From assembly GCA_016718655.1 (NCBI GenBank), contig JADKCV010000016.1, positions 1-64,000 on the forward strand: a DNA stretch of 64,000 nt. Direction: 5' to 3'. Positions within the stretch are counted from its first letter, which is position 1. Every line of letters begins with the position of its first letter. This stretch comes from Flavobacteriales bacterium (GTDB lineage: Bacteria > Bacteroidota > Bacteroidia > Flavobacteriales_F > PHOS-HE28). The position numbers were made by a program, and so were the translations under genes. Positions 52,063 through 60,952 of this stretch are shown here, one piece after another. The notes beneath the pieces are model-generated. The model made no database searches, was not told the DNA's origin, and worked only from the letters and a program-made list of their open reading frames with translations.

Positions 52063-53307
52063 TCAGATGGCGTTCAAGGCTTGGCCCAGGTCTGCGATGA
52101 GGTCGGAAGGATGCTCCACACCCACACTGAGGCGGACGAGGTTCTCGGCGATACCGAGCTTACGGCGCTCCTCAGGGTCCACGCCGGCATGGGTCATGGA
52201 GGCAGGGTGTTCGGCCAGCGATTCGGTGCTGCCCAGACTCACCGCCAGTTTCACCAGCTTCAGCTGGTTGAGGAACCGGAACGCTTCGGCCTCGCTACCG
52301 CGTACATTGAATGATAGCATGGCACCGGCGGTAAGGCACTGTTCATCGAATATCGCCTGTTGCTTCGGGTCGTCGAGCTGACCGATGTAGAACACCTTCT
52401 CCACCTTGGGGTGGTTCAGTAGGAAGGCGGCCACTTGTTCCGCGTTCCGCGCTTGTATGTCCATCCGGGCCTTCAGCGTCTCCAAGCTACGCAGGAGCAA
52501 CCAACCTGTCCATGGGCCGGCCATACAGCCCAGGAACGTGCGCATCCCCTTCACCCTGGCCATCAGCTCATGCGAGCCCAGGCACGCACCGGCGATCACA
52601 TCGCTATGGCCGCCGATGTACTTCGTGGCGCTGTATAGGACCAGGTCGGCACCCTGTTTCAACGGGTGTTGCCACAGCGGTCCCATGTAGGTGTTGTCCA
52701 CCGCTACGAGCACCTTTCTGTCGGCTGTGCTCAGGCTGGCCGCCAGGTCCGCACAGTCGCGGATACCGATCAGGGTATTGGTGGGGTTCGCAGGGGTCTC
52801 GACATAGATCATGCGCACCCGTTCAGCTTTGCCGCTCGACCGAACGATCTCTGCCAAGCGGTCCTGCTCCCAAGGGTAGAACCCGATCACTTCGATCCCG
52901 AAGCGTGTCAGGGTTTGTTTGATGAAGTGGTCCGTTCCGCCATACAAGGGATTGCTGAACAATAACACGTCACCGGGTGATAGGAATTCCAACAAGCAGG
53001 TACTGATGGCGCTCATGCCGCTCTCGAACACGGCGCATTCCTCGGCCTCGTCCCACAGGCAGAGCCGTTCCTCCAGGATCTGGAGGTCCGGATTGTTCAA
53101 TCGGCTGTAGATCAAGCCGAGTTCCTCCTTCTCCCGCTTCTCCCGCAACCCGTAGGCGACCTCGAAGAAGGCCTTCCCCTCCTCAGCGCTCTTGAACACG
53201 AAGGTGCTCGTCTGGAAGATGGGACACTTGATGGCACCCTCGGAAAGCTCAGGCTTGTAGCCGTGGCTCATCATGAGGCTTTCAGGGTGCATTTTACGAT
53301 CGGACAT
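52063..53307 (-). CDS. cystathionine gamma-synthase/methionine gamma-lyase family PLP enzyme
   Basis: Fold-type I PLP enzyme of 414 residues in trans-sulfuration. PLP lysine is in LYSATKYIGGHSDV near residue 230, with VDNTYMGPLWQHPLKQGAD before it. AVFESGMSAIS near 95 binds the cofactor phosphate, and a YSRLNNPDLQILEERL block lies near 72. The family cannot be split into synthase, gamma-lyase or O-acetylhomoserine sulfhydrylase by eye. ATG 53307 is preferred; the frame is open upstream to 53334 but crosses the TAGCTTTG promoter box region. Confidence 0.9.
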   Translation of the reverse strand: MSDRKMHPESLMMSHGYKPELSEGAIKCPIFQTSTFVFKSAEEGKAFFEVAYGLREKREKEELGLIYSRLNNPDLQILEERLCLWDEAEECAVFESGMSAISTCLLEFLSPGDVLLFSNPLYGGTDHFIKQTLTRFGIEVIGFYPWEQDRLAEIVRSSGKAERVRMIYVETPANPTNTLIGIRDCADLAASLSTADRKVLVAVDNTYMGPLWQHPLKQGADLVLYSATKYIGGHSDVIAGACLGSHELMARVKGMRTFLGCMAGPWTGWLLLRSLETLKARMDIQARNAEQVAAFLLNHPKVEKVFYIGQLDDPKQQAIFDEQCLTAGAMLSFNVRGSEAEAFRFLNQLKLVKLAVSLGSTESLAEHPASMTHAGVDPEERRKLGIAENLVRLSVGVEHPSDLIADLGQALNAI

Positions 53308-53331
53308 GTTCGGTGCGTGGATGATAGGCGG

Positions 53332-53339
53332 CAAAGCTA
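53332..53339 (-). promoter_or_regulatory. -7 box for the PLP enzyme gene
   Basis: TAGCTTTG on the minus strand matches TAnnTTTG exactly, 24 bases before ATG 53307. It favours this start over one at 53334. Confidence 0.6.
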
Positions 53340-53380
53340 TCGGAAGCAGGACGGAACTCCGGGCCGCTCGTAGGGAAGCT

Positions 53381-54889
53381 TTACACCTTCGGTCGTGCGA
53401 TCAGGATGGCCTCATTCCGATTCACAGGGTTCAGCCAGTGGACCGTGCGGTCCAGAACACCCGGCTCTGCCACACCGATCACCTCCAAGGGCCCCATGGC
53501 GACCGTCACGCGTGCCATGCGGTCGACAAGGTCCTCCGTTCCGAAGAAGAGCACCACATTCGGGCGTATGGCCGATGGATAGCGTGCCAATTCCGCAGCA
53601 AGGTCCCCATCACGGGAGGTCCAGGGTACCACCGTGGTGGTCCAAAGACCGCCATAGAAGAGCGGAGGCATGGGCGCTTCGCCTTCGGCACTGTCCTCCA
53701 TCACCAATCCTCGCACATCCTCCACATCACGCAGGGCGTATAGCGCCTCCACACGGCTGCGCTTGCTGTAACTGAAGCAGAGCACTGGCAACACCAAAAG
53801 GTTCAGCGTCCACACGAACGTCGAAATGCCTCGCCAAAGGCCGGTCCGCTGCTGCCACCAGGCACTGCTCCGACGCCAGGTCTCCCAACCGACATGGCCG
53901 AGAACGAAGAACAAGGGGACGATGGGCAAGAGGAAGCGCTCCTGTTTATTGGGGAAGTAGGAATGGATGGCCAGGAAGAGCACGGTGGGCAGCCACACCA
54001 GGAACGGATCCGTCCGGCGGAAGAAGCCGAATACCACACCCAGGCTCAGGAATGGGATGTAGATACCGAGCAACAGCAACAGGTAGTTGTACCACGGCAA
54101 CACACCGTATGTGGTGGTGTTGTCCAGGTTGTATAGAACGTATTCGGAGAGCTCCGCGAACGGGCGTCCCCACAGGAACAGGTCGATGCCTCCTTGGAAC
54201 ACGGCGAGCGGCAGGAGCACCCCGCCACCATAAGCCAACGCTCCGGCCGGTCTGCGTTGCAACAGAAGCGCGAGCCCGGGTCCAATGGCGAAGAACAGGG
54301 TCTGGAACCGGATGTTCATCGCAAGGCCGATCCAAAGTCCGGCGAGGAACAGTTCACGGAGCGATGGGGAAGTGGACCGGACCAAGCGCCAGGAACCGAG
54401 CATCAGGAAGGGTATGCAGGCGACCTCCACCAGGTTACGCACGGCCAGGAACGGCATGAAGTAGAAGAGGGCCAGGAAGAGTCCGGTGTTCCAAGCGATG
54501 GTCCGGTCGCACAGACGAAGCGCGATGCGATATCCCACACGGACCACGATCAGGCTCCATAGCGCATGCAACACGCGGACGACCACCATCAGCGCTTTCG
54601 GGTCGGTCATGCCCAATGCCTTGAGTCCGGAGAATAGCAAATAGTGAAGCCCGACATAGACGAAGCTGTGCCCGCTGGGCCGAGGGTCCTCACCCTGGTT
54701 CCACGGCAGCCAGTTGTTGTAGTCATGTCCATCCACCCAGCTGCCGGCCGCCTCGATGATCAGGAAATGGTCATCATGGGCGAAGTAGCCACCGCTGAAG
54801 AATGCCGCCACCATGCGCGGTAGTAGGGCCAGCGCGGTCAGCACCGCCAGGGGATGTTCCTGAACATAGCGGCGTAGTGTGGCTGACAT
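53381..54889 (-). CDS. multi-pass GT-C type glycosyltransferase (mannosyltransferase-like)
   Basis: Membrane protein of 502 residues with about ten hydrophobic helices. The first loop carries GGYFAHDDHFLIIE (about 34-47), an acidic motif like the HPDE/HxDE active site of GT-C enzymes of the GT22 (Alg9/PIG-B) type. A later loop has FPNKQERFLLPIVPLFF, which also matches GT22-like proteins. The soluble C terminus (about 400-502) is unassigned. It probably transfers a sugar from a polyprenyl phosphate donor at the inner membrane. ATG 54889 is preceded five bases away by a TAGTTTCG box. Confidence 0.78.
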   Translation of the reverse strand: MSATLRRYVQEHPLAVLTALALLPRMVAAFFSGGYFAHDDHFLIIEAAGSWVDGHDYNNWLPWNQGEDPRPSGHSFVYVGLHYLLFSGLKALGMTDPKALMVVVRVLHALWSLIVVRVGYRIALRLCDRTIAWNTGLFLALFYFMPFLAVRNLVEVACIPFLMLGSWRLVRSTSPSLRELFLAGLWIGLAMNIRFQTLFFAIGPGLALLLQRRPAGALAYGGGVLLPLAVFQGGIDLFLWGRPFAELSEYVLYNLDNTTTYGVLPWYNYLLLLLGIYIPFLSLGVVFGFFRRTDPFLVWLPTVLFLAIHSYFPNKQERFLLPIVPLFFVLGHVGWETWRRSSAWWQQRTGLWRGISTFVWTLNLLVLPVLCFSYSKRSRVEALYALRDVEDVRGLVMEDSAEGEAPMPPLFYGGLWTTTVVPWTSRDGDLAAELARYPSAIRPNVVLFFGTEDLVDRMARVTVAMGPLEVIGVAEPGVLDRTVHWLNPVNRNEAILIARPKV

Positions 54890-54894
54890 GGGTG

Positions 54895-54902
54895 CGAAAC
54901 TA
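54895..54902 (-). promoter_or_regulatory. -7-like box for the glycosyltransferase
   Basis: TAGTTTCG (one mismatch to TAnnTTTG) ends five bases before ATG 54889, so the message may be leaderless. Confidence 0.4.
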
Positions 54903-55004
54903 CGTGCACCGGAGCCGCCTGGGCGAAGTCGATGGTGCGATACCAAAGCCGGTTTCATGGTTAGGCAACATTCCTGCATTTACTTTGGGCCACAACCGAC
55001 CCCC

Positions 55005-55877
55005 ATGAACATCGTCGTCCTTTCGCGGGACACCAAGCTCTACTCCACCAAACGCCTGGTGGAAGCGATCGAAGCACGTGGTCATCACGCACGGGTTGTG
55101 AACCATGTGAAGTGCGACATCCTGATCGAGCGCAAGAACCCGCAGGTGATCTACGGTGGGCAACCCTTGCTGGACGTGGATGCCATCATTCCGCGTATCG
55201 GTGCAAGTGTCACCTTCTACGGTACGGCCGTGGTACGCCAGTTCGAGATGATGAAGGTCTTCACCACCACCGAGAGCCAAGCGCTCGTTCGCAGTCGCGA
55301 CAAGTTGCGCAGCATGCAGATCCTTACACGGAGCGGCGTGGGCATCCCGAAGACGGTGTTCACCAACTACAGCAAGGATGTGAGCAGCATCGTGGACAGT
55401 GTGGGTGGAGCACCTTGCATCATCAAGTTGCTCGAAGGCACTCAGGGGCTGGGTGTGGTACTGGCGGATACGAAGAAGGCGGCCGTTGCGGTATGCGAAG
55501 CGTTCAATAGCTTGAAGGCTCGCGTCATCGTCCAGGAGTTCATTCGCGAGAGCAGGGGTATCGACATCCGTGCATTCGTGGTGGATGGCCGGGTGGTCGG
55601 GGCCATGAAACGTACGGGCAAGGAGGGGGAGTTCCGCAGCAACCTGCACCGCGGAGGCACCGCTCAGCTGATCGAACTCACGCACGAGGAGGAGGTCACG
55701 GCCATCAAGGCGGCCAAGGCACTGGGACTGCACGTGGCCGGTGTGGATATGCTCCAGAGCGATCGCGGTCCGCTGGTCATCGAGGTGAACAGCTCACCGG
55801 GTCTGGAGGGGATCGAAGGGGCCACGGGACAGGACATCGCCGGGGAGATCGTGAAGTTCATCGAGCGGAACGTCTGA
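55005..55877 (+). CDS. rimK: RimK-type ATP-grasp ligase
   Basis: ATP-grasp ligase of 290 residues related to RimK, which adds glutamates to the C terminus of ribosomal protein S6. N-terminal domain: IVVLSRDTKLYSTKRLVEAIEARGH. ATP-grasp features are IIKLLEGTQGLGV near 140, VQEFIRESRGIDIRAFVVDG near 180, and Mg-binding VIEVNSSPGLEGIE near 260. A second RimK-associated gene, the retropepsin-like protein, lies 0.9 kb away on the other strand. TACTTTG at 54981-54987 is a slightly short -7 box. ATG 55005 is the family start. Confidence 0.93.
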   Translation: MNIVVLSRDTKLYSTKRLVEAIEARGHHARVVNHVKCDILIERKNPQVIYGGQPLLDVDAIIPRIGASVTFYGTAVVRQFEMMKVFTTTESQALVRSRDKLRSMQILTRSGVGIPKTVFTNYSKDVSSIVDSVGGAPCIIKLLEGTQGLGVVLADTKKAAVAVCEAFNSLKARVIVQEFIRESRGIDIRAFVVDGRVVGAMKRTGKEGEFRSNLHRGGTAQLIELTHEEEVTAIKAAKALGLHVAGVDMLQSDRGPLVIEVNSSPGLEGIEGATGQDIAGEIVKFIERNV

Positions 55878-55918
55878 AGCGGCTCATTCAGGATCAGGGC
55901 CAAAGGCTTGGCACGCGG

Positions 55919-56725
55919 TCATCGCTTCGCCAACCTGGCAAGGAACTGGAGGCATAGCTCATTGAAGCGTTCCGCCTGCTCGATCGTCACAACATGTCCG
56001 CATCGGGGGATGACCTCAAGCCGCACATCATTCGGGTGTTGCTGGGCGTAGCGTTGGGCCTGGTCCAGGAACAGGTGATCCTGTGCGCCCATGACCACCA
56101 GATGTGGGATGTCGGAAGCCGCTGCGAAAAGATGCTTCAACGTGGCGTTCAGTCCTCGATACATATCCGTCCACTTCCGGAATTCCGCGGTGCTCAGGAA
56201 TCGGCTCTCGCGGATGAACACGCGACGGCTGGCCTCATGATTGCGCCGAGGCATCATGATCGTGGCGCTCAATCGGTAGAACGCTGGATAGCCGATGATC
56301 TTGGCCAACATCAGGCTCGACCGGGCAAGCACTTTCAACCGCGTGCTCAGCCGAAGGATGGCGCCACCGTTCACCAGGGAGAGCACGCGGTCCGGCCGTT
56401 GTTCACGCATCGCCAATGCGATCACCGTACCCAAGGAAACGCCAATGAGGTGCACGGATGACAATCCGAGATGGTCGACGACCTGCCAGATCCGTTCGCC
56501 GATGCCAGCGAAGGAATAGGATGGTTCGTTGTTGGGTCGTTCGGCCATCCGACCATGCCCGGGTAGGTCGACCACCAATAGGTTATAAACTTCCCCGAGC
56601 GCAGGAACTTGACGTTTCCAGGTGACCGTACTACCACCTGCACCGTGTATCAGCACCAACCACTCCCCATCAAGACGGTTCACATGGGTCTCGTAGTGCA
56701 GTAGATCGTTCAGGGGAGAAGGCAT
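55919..56725 (-). CDS. alpha/beta hydrolase
   Basis: Soluble alpha/beta-fold hydrolase of 268 residues. The oxyanion loop IHGAGGS is near residue 27, VDLPGHGRM near 55, nucleophile Ser in GVSLGT near 95, acid in GAQDHLF near 213 and His in CGHVV near 243. A helical cap lies between about 120 and 200. The substrate is unknown; esterase or C-C hydrolase activities are common. ATG 56725 is used; an ATG two codons upstream is possible. It sits between rimK and the retropepsin-like gene. Confidence 0.88.
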   Translation of the reverse strand: MPSPLNDLLHYETHVNRLDGEWLVLIHGAGGSTVTWKRQVPALGEVYNLLVVDLPGHGRMAERPNNEPSYSFAGIGERIWQVVDHLGLSSVHLIGVSLGTVIALAMREQRPDRVLSLVNGGAILRLSTRLKVLARSSLMLAKIIGYPAFYRLSATIMMPRRNHEASRRVFIRESRFLSTAEFRKWTDMYRGLNATLKHLFAAASDIPHLVVMGAQDHLFLDQAQRYAQQHPNDVRLEVIPRCGHVVTIEQAERFNELCLQFLARLAKR

Positions 56726-56815
56726 GTACAAAGATCCGGTATTCAGCGGGGCGGTCGGTCGATCCTATCGGATCTTACTGTGCCTTGCCCAGAACAAAGG
56801 CTGCAGGCTCCTGGT

Positions 56816-57227
56816 TCACCCGAGCAGGTGTTTCCCGCTCACGTCCACTACGAAGCGACCCCTTAGGAACTTACGGCCGAGCAATACTTGGTATTTCATG
56901 TCGCTCCGGTCGAACAAGGTGAATTGAGCCCGAACGAGATAGGGTCCCAGTCGCACACGGGTGCTGATCAGGTAACGCCGGCTACTCTCACCGTTACTGC
57001 TCTTCACGGTCACACGCTTGAACGCCTTGAAGCTCTTGGTACGCCGTTTCCCTCCCATTTGGAAGGTCACTGTCAGGTACTTCACGCCATCCACCGTCCT
57101 CAACCTCAGGCGCTGGTAATGGAGCGCGCTGCGGTACGCACCGGTATCCACCTTCGCCTCCACGACCCACGCCAAGCCCGGGCAGCGCTATGTGCTCCAA
57201 ACGACCGATGGTGGTGGGCAGGCCCAT
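56816..57227 (-). CDS. rimB: retropepsin-like RimK-associated protein (RimB/Zn_protease family), broken by one frameshift
   Basis: Small aspartic-protease-like protein (pfam05618, older name ATP-dependent zinc protease), found as the partner of RimK-type ligases. The start MGLPTTIGRLEHIALPGL (ATG 57227) is in one frame and the rest, WVVEAKVDTGAYRSALH with the catalytic VDTGA motif, is in another. Removing one base in the CCC at 57177-57179 joins them into 136 residues, the usual size. A VLLGRKFLRGRFVVDV stretch near the end is typical. It is convergent with nothing and divergent from the DUF4920 gene. Assignment is firm; the break is probably a sequence error. Confidence 0.85.
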
Positions 57228-57344
57228 GGCCGCAAGGTAGTAGGCTTCCCGTTGTGAAGGCGATGCCGCGTGACACCCACACCTCTTCTTCCTGCTTTGG
57301 CATCCCCCTTGCATTGTCGACCTTTACACCCCATACCGACGACC

Positions 57345-57824
57345 ATGACCAAGACCATCACCCTCCTGCTCGCAGCTGTTCTAGCCGTGGGTTGCACCAT
57401 GAACGCACCTGAGGCCAAGGCCCAAGGCACTGTGAAGAGCTACGGCGCGGCCATCACTGCGGACAATGCCATCACCACCGCTGACCTTCAGAAGTTGCTC
57501 ACCACCACCGACAGCTACACGGGCACCGTGGAATGTGAGATCATCACCAGTTGTACCAAGAAAGGTTGCTGGATGACCGTGAAGATGCCCGACGGAGGGG
57601 ACATGATGGTACGCTTCCTGGACTACGGTTTCTTCGTTCCCACTCAAGGTTTGGAAGGGAAGAAGGCCGTCATGAAGGGTGTCGCTTCCAAGGAGACCGT
57701 GGATGTGGCCACCCTGCGCCATTACGCCGAGGATGCCGGGAAGAGCAAGGAGGAGATCGAGAAGATCACGGAGTCGGAGACCAACCTCATGTTCCTCGCC
57801 GAGGGCGTGCTCATCACCTACTGA
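57345..57824 (+). CDS. DUF4920 lipoprotein
   Basis: Protein of 159 residues with a lipoprotein signal (lipobox AVGC, Cys about residue 17) and a DUF4920-type domain. The latter shows GTVECEIITSCTKKGCWMTVKM (conserved cysteines near 70-75), MMVRFLDYGFFVP near 88, and VMKGVASKETVDV. The fold is OB-like. Function is unknown; the CxxxGCW pattern suggests metal or redox chemistry. A clear terminator follows. Confidence 0.85.
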   Translation: MTKTITLLLAAVLAVGCTMNAPEAKAQGTVKSYGAAITADNAITTADLQKLLTTTDSYTGTVECEIITSCTKKGCWMTVKMPDGGDMMVRFLDYGFFVPTQGLEGKKAVMKGVASKETVDVATLRHYAEDAGKSKEEIEKITESETNLMFLAEGVLITY

Positions 57825-57844
57825 ATCCCGTTCAACGTGAACAG

Positions 57845-57872
57845 GAAGCCCGGGGCCATGCTCCGGGCTTTC
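57845..57872 (+). terminator. terminator hairpin after the DUF4920 gene
   Basis: AAGCCCGG and CCGGGCTT form an 8-base-pair stem around GGGCCATGCT-type loop sequence, followed by TTCTCGTT. It begins 20 bases after the stop. Confidence 0.7.
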
Positions 57873-57945
57873 TCGTTCCGCTCCTTCCACCGCGCGCTTG
57901 TGGATAGATCGGATGGATATCGTCGGAAGCCGTTCGCATGGGGCG

Positions 57946-57953
57946 TAGTTTCG
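57946..57953 (+). promoter_or_regulatory. -7-like box for the isoaspartyl peptidase
   Basis: TAGTTTCG, one mismatch from TAnnTTTG, 18 bases before ATG 57972. Confidence 0.45.
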
Positions 57954-57971
57954 CGGCAGAACGCACCATCC

Positions 57972-58898
57972 ATGAGCACCATCGCATTGGCCGTACACGG
58001 CGGAGCCGGCACCATCGCCCCCGAACTGATGACGCCCGCACGGGAGAAAGCCTATCGCGCAGCATTGGACCAAGCCCTGCGTCAGGGCCATGCCGTATTG
58101 AAGGCTGGCGGTATCGCCTTGGATGCCGTGGAGGCTGCGGTGCGTGTTCTGGAGGATTCACCACACTTCAATGCCGGTAGGGGCGCCGTCTTCAATGCTG
58201 ATGGACAGCATGAGATGGATGCCAGTCTGATGAGCGGCGATGACCTGCGGGCTGGTGCGGTGGCGAGCGTCCAGAACGTCAAGAACCCCATCTCCCTGGC
58301 ACGCCGGGTGATGGACCACAGCAGCCATGTGCTTCTCAGTGGTAACGGTGCGTTCGAGTTCGCCCATGAACAAAAGGTGGAACTCGAGGACGATCAGTAC
58401 TTCTTCGATGAATTCCGCTACCAGCAATGGAAGGAAACGGTCGGTACCGATACGTACCAATTGGACCATAGCGACAAGGAGCGGAAGTTCGGTACCGTGG
58501 GCGCGGTGGCGCTTGATGTGCATGGCACCTTGGCAGCGGCGACCAGCACCGGAGGTATGACCAATAAGAAGTGGCAACGGATCGGCGACAGTCCCATCAT
58601 CGGCGCGGGTACCTATGCGAACAATGCCAGCTGTGCGGTAAGCTGCACCGGGCACGGCGAGAGCTTCATCCGCGCAGTGGCCGCGCATGACGTGCACGCC
58701 CTCATGCTCTACAAGGGCCTGTCACTCGCCGAAGCGGTGCGTGTGGTGGTTCACGAGAAGTTACCACCGCTGGATGGCGATGGGGGCCTGATCGCGGTCG
58801 ATCGTGAAGGCAATATCGTCCTCGACTTCAACTGCAGTGGCATGTACCGCGGTCAGGTGGGGAACGACGGTGAGTTCCATACAGCGATCTTCCGCTAG
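57972..58898 (+). CDS. iaaA: isoaspartyl peptidase / type III (plant-type) L-asparaginase
   Basis: Ntn-hydrolase of 308 residues that splits beta-aspartyl dipeptides and asparagine. The N terminus ALAVHGGAGTI and LEDSPHFNAGRGAVFN near residue 60 are family signatures. The self-cleavage and catalytic Thr lies in KFGTVGAVALD near 173, followed by STGGMTNKKWQRIGDSP near 192 and CTGHGESFIR near 218. It can finish cyanophycin breakdown by splitting beta-Asp-Arg, which fits the cyanophycinase and cyanophycin synthetase 4-6 kb downstream. No signal peptide is seen, so it acts in the cytosol. Confidence 0.93.
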   Translation: MSTIALAVHGGAGTIAPELMTPAREKAYRAALDQALRQGHAVLKAGGIALDAVEAAVRVLEDSPHFNAGRGAVFNADGQHEMDASLMSGDDLRAGAVASVQNVKNPISLARRVMDHSSHVLLSGNGAFEFAHEQKVELEDDQYFFDEFRYQQWKETVGTDTYQLDHSDKERKFGTVGAVALDVHGTLAAATSTGGMTNKKWQRIGDSPIIGAGTYANNASCAVSCTGHGESFIRAVAAHDVHALMLYKGLSLAEAVRVVVHEKLPPLDGDGGLIAVDREGNIVLDFNCSGMYRGQVGNDGEFHTAIFR

Positions 58899-59019
58899 GA
58901 AGATCATACGCTGGCGCGTGGTCGCGCGATCAGTGGGTAGTGTTGTGCGATGTGCTTGTCCACGAACAGGACACGGGTCATACGTCAGGGATCTGCAAGT
59001 CGCATCCCACCTGAACGAT

Positions 59020-60120
59020 CTACTTCTTCACCTTCCTGGGATTGATCAATGGCAAGTGGATCTGCTGTTCATCCGGGTAGTCGATGTCCTCGCCGAGGAT
59101 ATAGCCATAAGGCTTCAGGGATGGAATGGAGTCGCACACGATCTTCAGCATACCGGTGATGGGGATCGCGAGCACCATGCCCACCACGCCCCAGAGCAAC
59201 CCGAATCCGATCAACGCGGCAATGCTGGCCAGCGGGTTCACGCTCACGCTGCTACCCACGATCTTGGGTGTGATGAAGTTGTTCTCCAGGAATTGGGTGA
59301 AGAGACAGACCCCCAGAGCGCCAACGGCATACATCATCGAATCCTTGGTGACCAATGCGATGATGATGGGTAGCAGGCTCCCGATGAGCACACCCACATA
59401 AGGGATCACATTCAGGAAGCCGATGGTGAAGCCGAGCAGCAGGGCGTACTTCAGATCGAGGAGCAGGAATCCCACACTGCTGAGGGCCCCGAGTATGAGG
59501 ATCACGAGCAACACACCGCGCAGGTACTTCCGGGATAGCTTGGAGACATTGAGCATGATGTCGAGCACAAGGCCTTCACTGCTGCTGCCCAGTTGTTCGA
59601 AGAACGTGCGGAACTTGTCCTTCAGGAGCAGGAGGAGGAATACGATGATGGGAATGGGTACGATCGCCGCGAGAATGGCGCCGGTGCCGGAGAACACCTG
59701 CATCAGCAGGTTCCCGCCACTGCTCGCCAGATCCGCCAATCGGGCGTTGAACCACTTGAGCTGATCGCGTTGGCTGATGTGCGCCAGGTCCTCGATCCAC
59801 ACTTGCAAGGCTTGACCCTTGGTAGCGAATGCCTGTTGTAACGCGGGAAGGTCCTCGCCGAAGCGCGTGAGTTGCCAACCGACAAGGAAGAAGATGCCCA
59901 ATACCAGGAAGAGCATGACCAAGGTGGCGGCCAATGCGCCCACCCACCGCGGAGCACCGAGCAGCTCCACCTTGCGCGCCAACGGTAGGAGCAGGAACGC
60001 CAACAGGCCGGATATCACGAAAAGCAGGATCAGGTCCTTGCCGAAATACATCACGGTCACCGTCAGCACGATGGCCAACAGGATGTGGACATAGCGATGC
60101 AGGGAGTTGGTCCCGTTCAT
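59020..60120 (-). CDS. AI-2E family transporter (PerM-like)
   Basis: Membrane protein of 366 residues with about eight helices. It shows the family pattern: a basic N terminus, two helices, an amphipathic region (about 85-150) and the conserved GFLNVIPYVGVLIG (about 245) and ENNFITPKIVGSSVSVNPL (about 290) stretches. PerM/AI-2E proteins have been linked to autoinducer-2 export or Na+/H+ exchange; the substrate here is open. The ATG overlaps the TGA of the preceding gene by four bases. It is the last gene of a four-gene leftward run starting with YtxH. Confidence 0.9.
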   Translation of the reverse strand: MNGTNSLHRYVHILLAIVLTVTVMYFGKDLILLFVISGLLAFLLLPLARKVELLGAPRWVGALAATLVMLFLVLGIFFLVGWQLTRFGEDLPALQQAFATKGQALQVWIEDLAHISQRDQLKWFNARLADLASSGGNLLMQVFSGTGAILAAIVPIPIIVFLLLLLKDKFRTFFEQLGSSSEGLVLDIMLNVSKLSRKYLRGVLLVILILGALSSVGFLLLDLKYALLLGFTIGFLNVIPYVGVLIGSLLPIIIALVTKDSMMYAVGALGVCLFTQFLENNFITPKIVGSSVSVNPLASIAALIGFGLLWGVVGMVLAIPITGMLKIVCDSIPSLKPYGYILGEDIDYPDEQQIHLPLINPRKVKK

Positions 60121-60569
60121 TCCTCTTTGTGTTGGGTATGTGCTTCGCGCCGAGCGTTCATGTGGTCCTTGATGCGTTGCCACGACACGCCCAGTTCGTG
60201 CAACACGCGCCCTCCTGTGCCTTGCGGGTCCTGCGTCAGGCGTTCCAGCAAGCCGGGCAGCAAGGCGCTTGCCACGAGCACGGCCACGCGCCCAAGTGGT
60301 GTACGAGCGTTGGCGCCCAAGGCCAGGCCGAGCGCCTTGCCTGTCATGCCGCTTGTGCCACCGAAAAGGCGAGAGACGGTCTTCAGCGGACGCCAGGCCT
60401 GGAGCATGTCGCCCACAGCATCGCCCATCAACGCGCGACGGAAGGTCGGTTCCCGCAACTGATCGAGGTGGGTCCGTAGGTCGCCCTGAACGCGATCACG
60501 CTCGACTCGCGCCCTGATCTTGGCGATGCGCACCTCCTCCAAGGATCGGTATGGTTCAATCTTCGGCAT
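60117..60569 (-). CDS. hypothetical protein of the YtxH/holin operon
   Basis: Basic protein of 150 residues that I cannot assign to a family. The N-terminal half is charged and helical (EEVRIAKIRARVERDRVQGDL). The middle has a Gly/Ala-rich, weakly hydrophobic stretch (GMTGKALGLALGANA, VAVLVASALLPGLLERL) that could sit on or in the membrane. Its start overlaps the previous gene by 14 bases and its stop overlaps the transporter ATG, so translation of the run is tightly coupled. Confidence 0.75.
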   Translation of the reverse strand: MPKIEPYRSLEEVRIAKIRARVERDRVQGDLRTHLDQLREPTFRRALMGDAVGDMLQAWRPLKTVSRLFGGTSGMTGKALGLALGANARTPLGRVAVLVASALLPGLLERLTQDPQGTGGRVLHELGVSWQRIKDHMNARREAHTQHKEE

Positions 60570-60951
60570 GGATCGCGTTGATGACGGCCAGCGTGACCTT
60601 ATCGCGTAGGACGGAGCGCCAGATCAGGAAGAACACGCCTCCTACCAATAGGAAGATGCCTCCGGCCAAGAGGAATCCCAAGGCATTGTTGGCCAACAGT
60701 TGTCCCAACCACAGCGCCAGGGCAACGAACCACAACATCAGTGCGGTAACGACGATGAGCCCCACCACGGCCACGAGCATGATCATGCCCGACAGCCGAC
60801 CGAACTGCTCGCTGGCCTCCAACTTGGTCAAGGCCTTTTGCGCTTCGAACCAGGCCTTGGCATCATCGCTCACCACCTGTAGGTACAGTCCCATGTCGGG
60901 GCCATCCTCGTCAGGCTTGGAGTAACGTGTGTACGGACGTTGTTCAGCCAT
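60556..60951 (-). CDS. phage holin family protein (DUF1469-like)
   Basis: Protein of 131 residues with two strong hydrophobic helices (about 55-77 and 84-110) flanked by charged regions. This is the pattern of the putative Actinobacteriota/Bacteroidota holin superfamily III (DUF1469). Despite the name, these chromosomal proteins usually sit with YtxH-like genes and are thought to be envelope-stress proteins, not lysis proteins. ATG 60951 begins one base after the YtxH stop codon. Confidence 0.8.
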   Translation of the reverse strand: MAEQRPYTRYSKPDEDGPDMGLYLQVVSDDAKAWFEAQKALTKLEASEQFGRLSGMIMLVAVVGLIVVTALMLWFVALALWLGQLLANNALGFLLAGGIFLLVGGVFFLIWRSVLRDKVTLAVINAIHAED

Positions 60952-60952
60952 A

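Noticed and set aside
60556..60951. Holin-family gene as a sign of a prophage.
   Set aside because: No phage structural, integrase or lysis genes are present, and the neighbours are YtxH and a PerM-like transporter.
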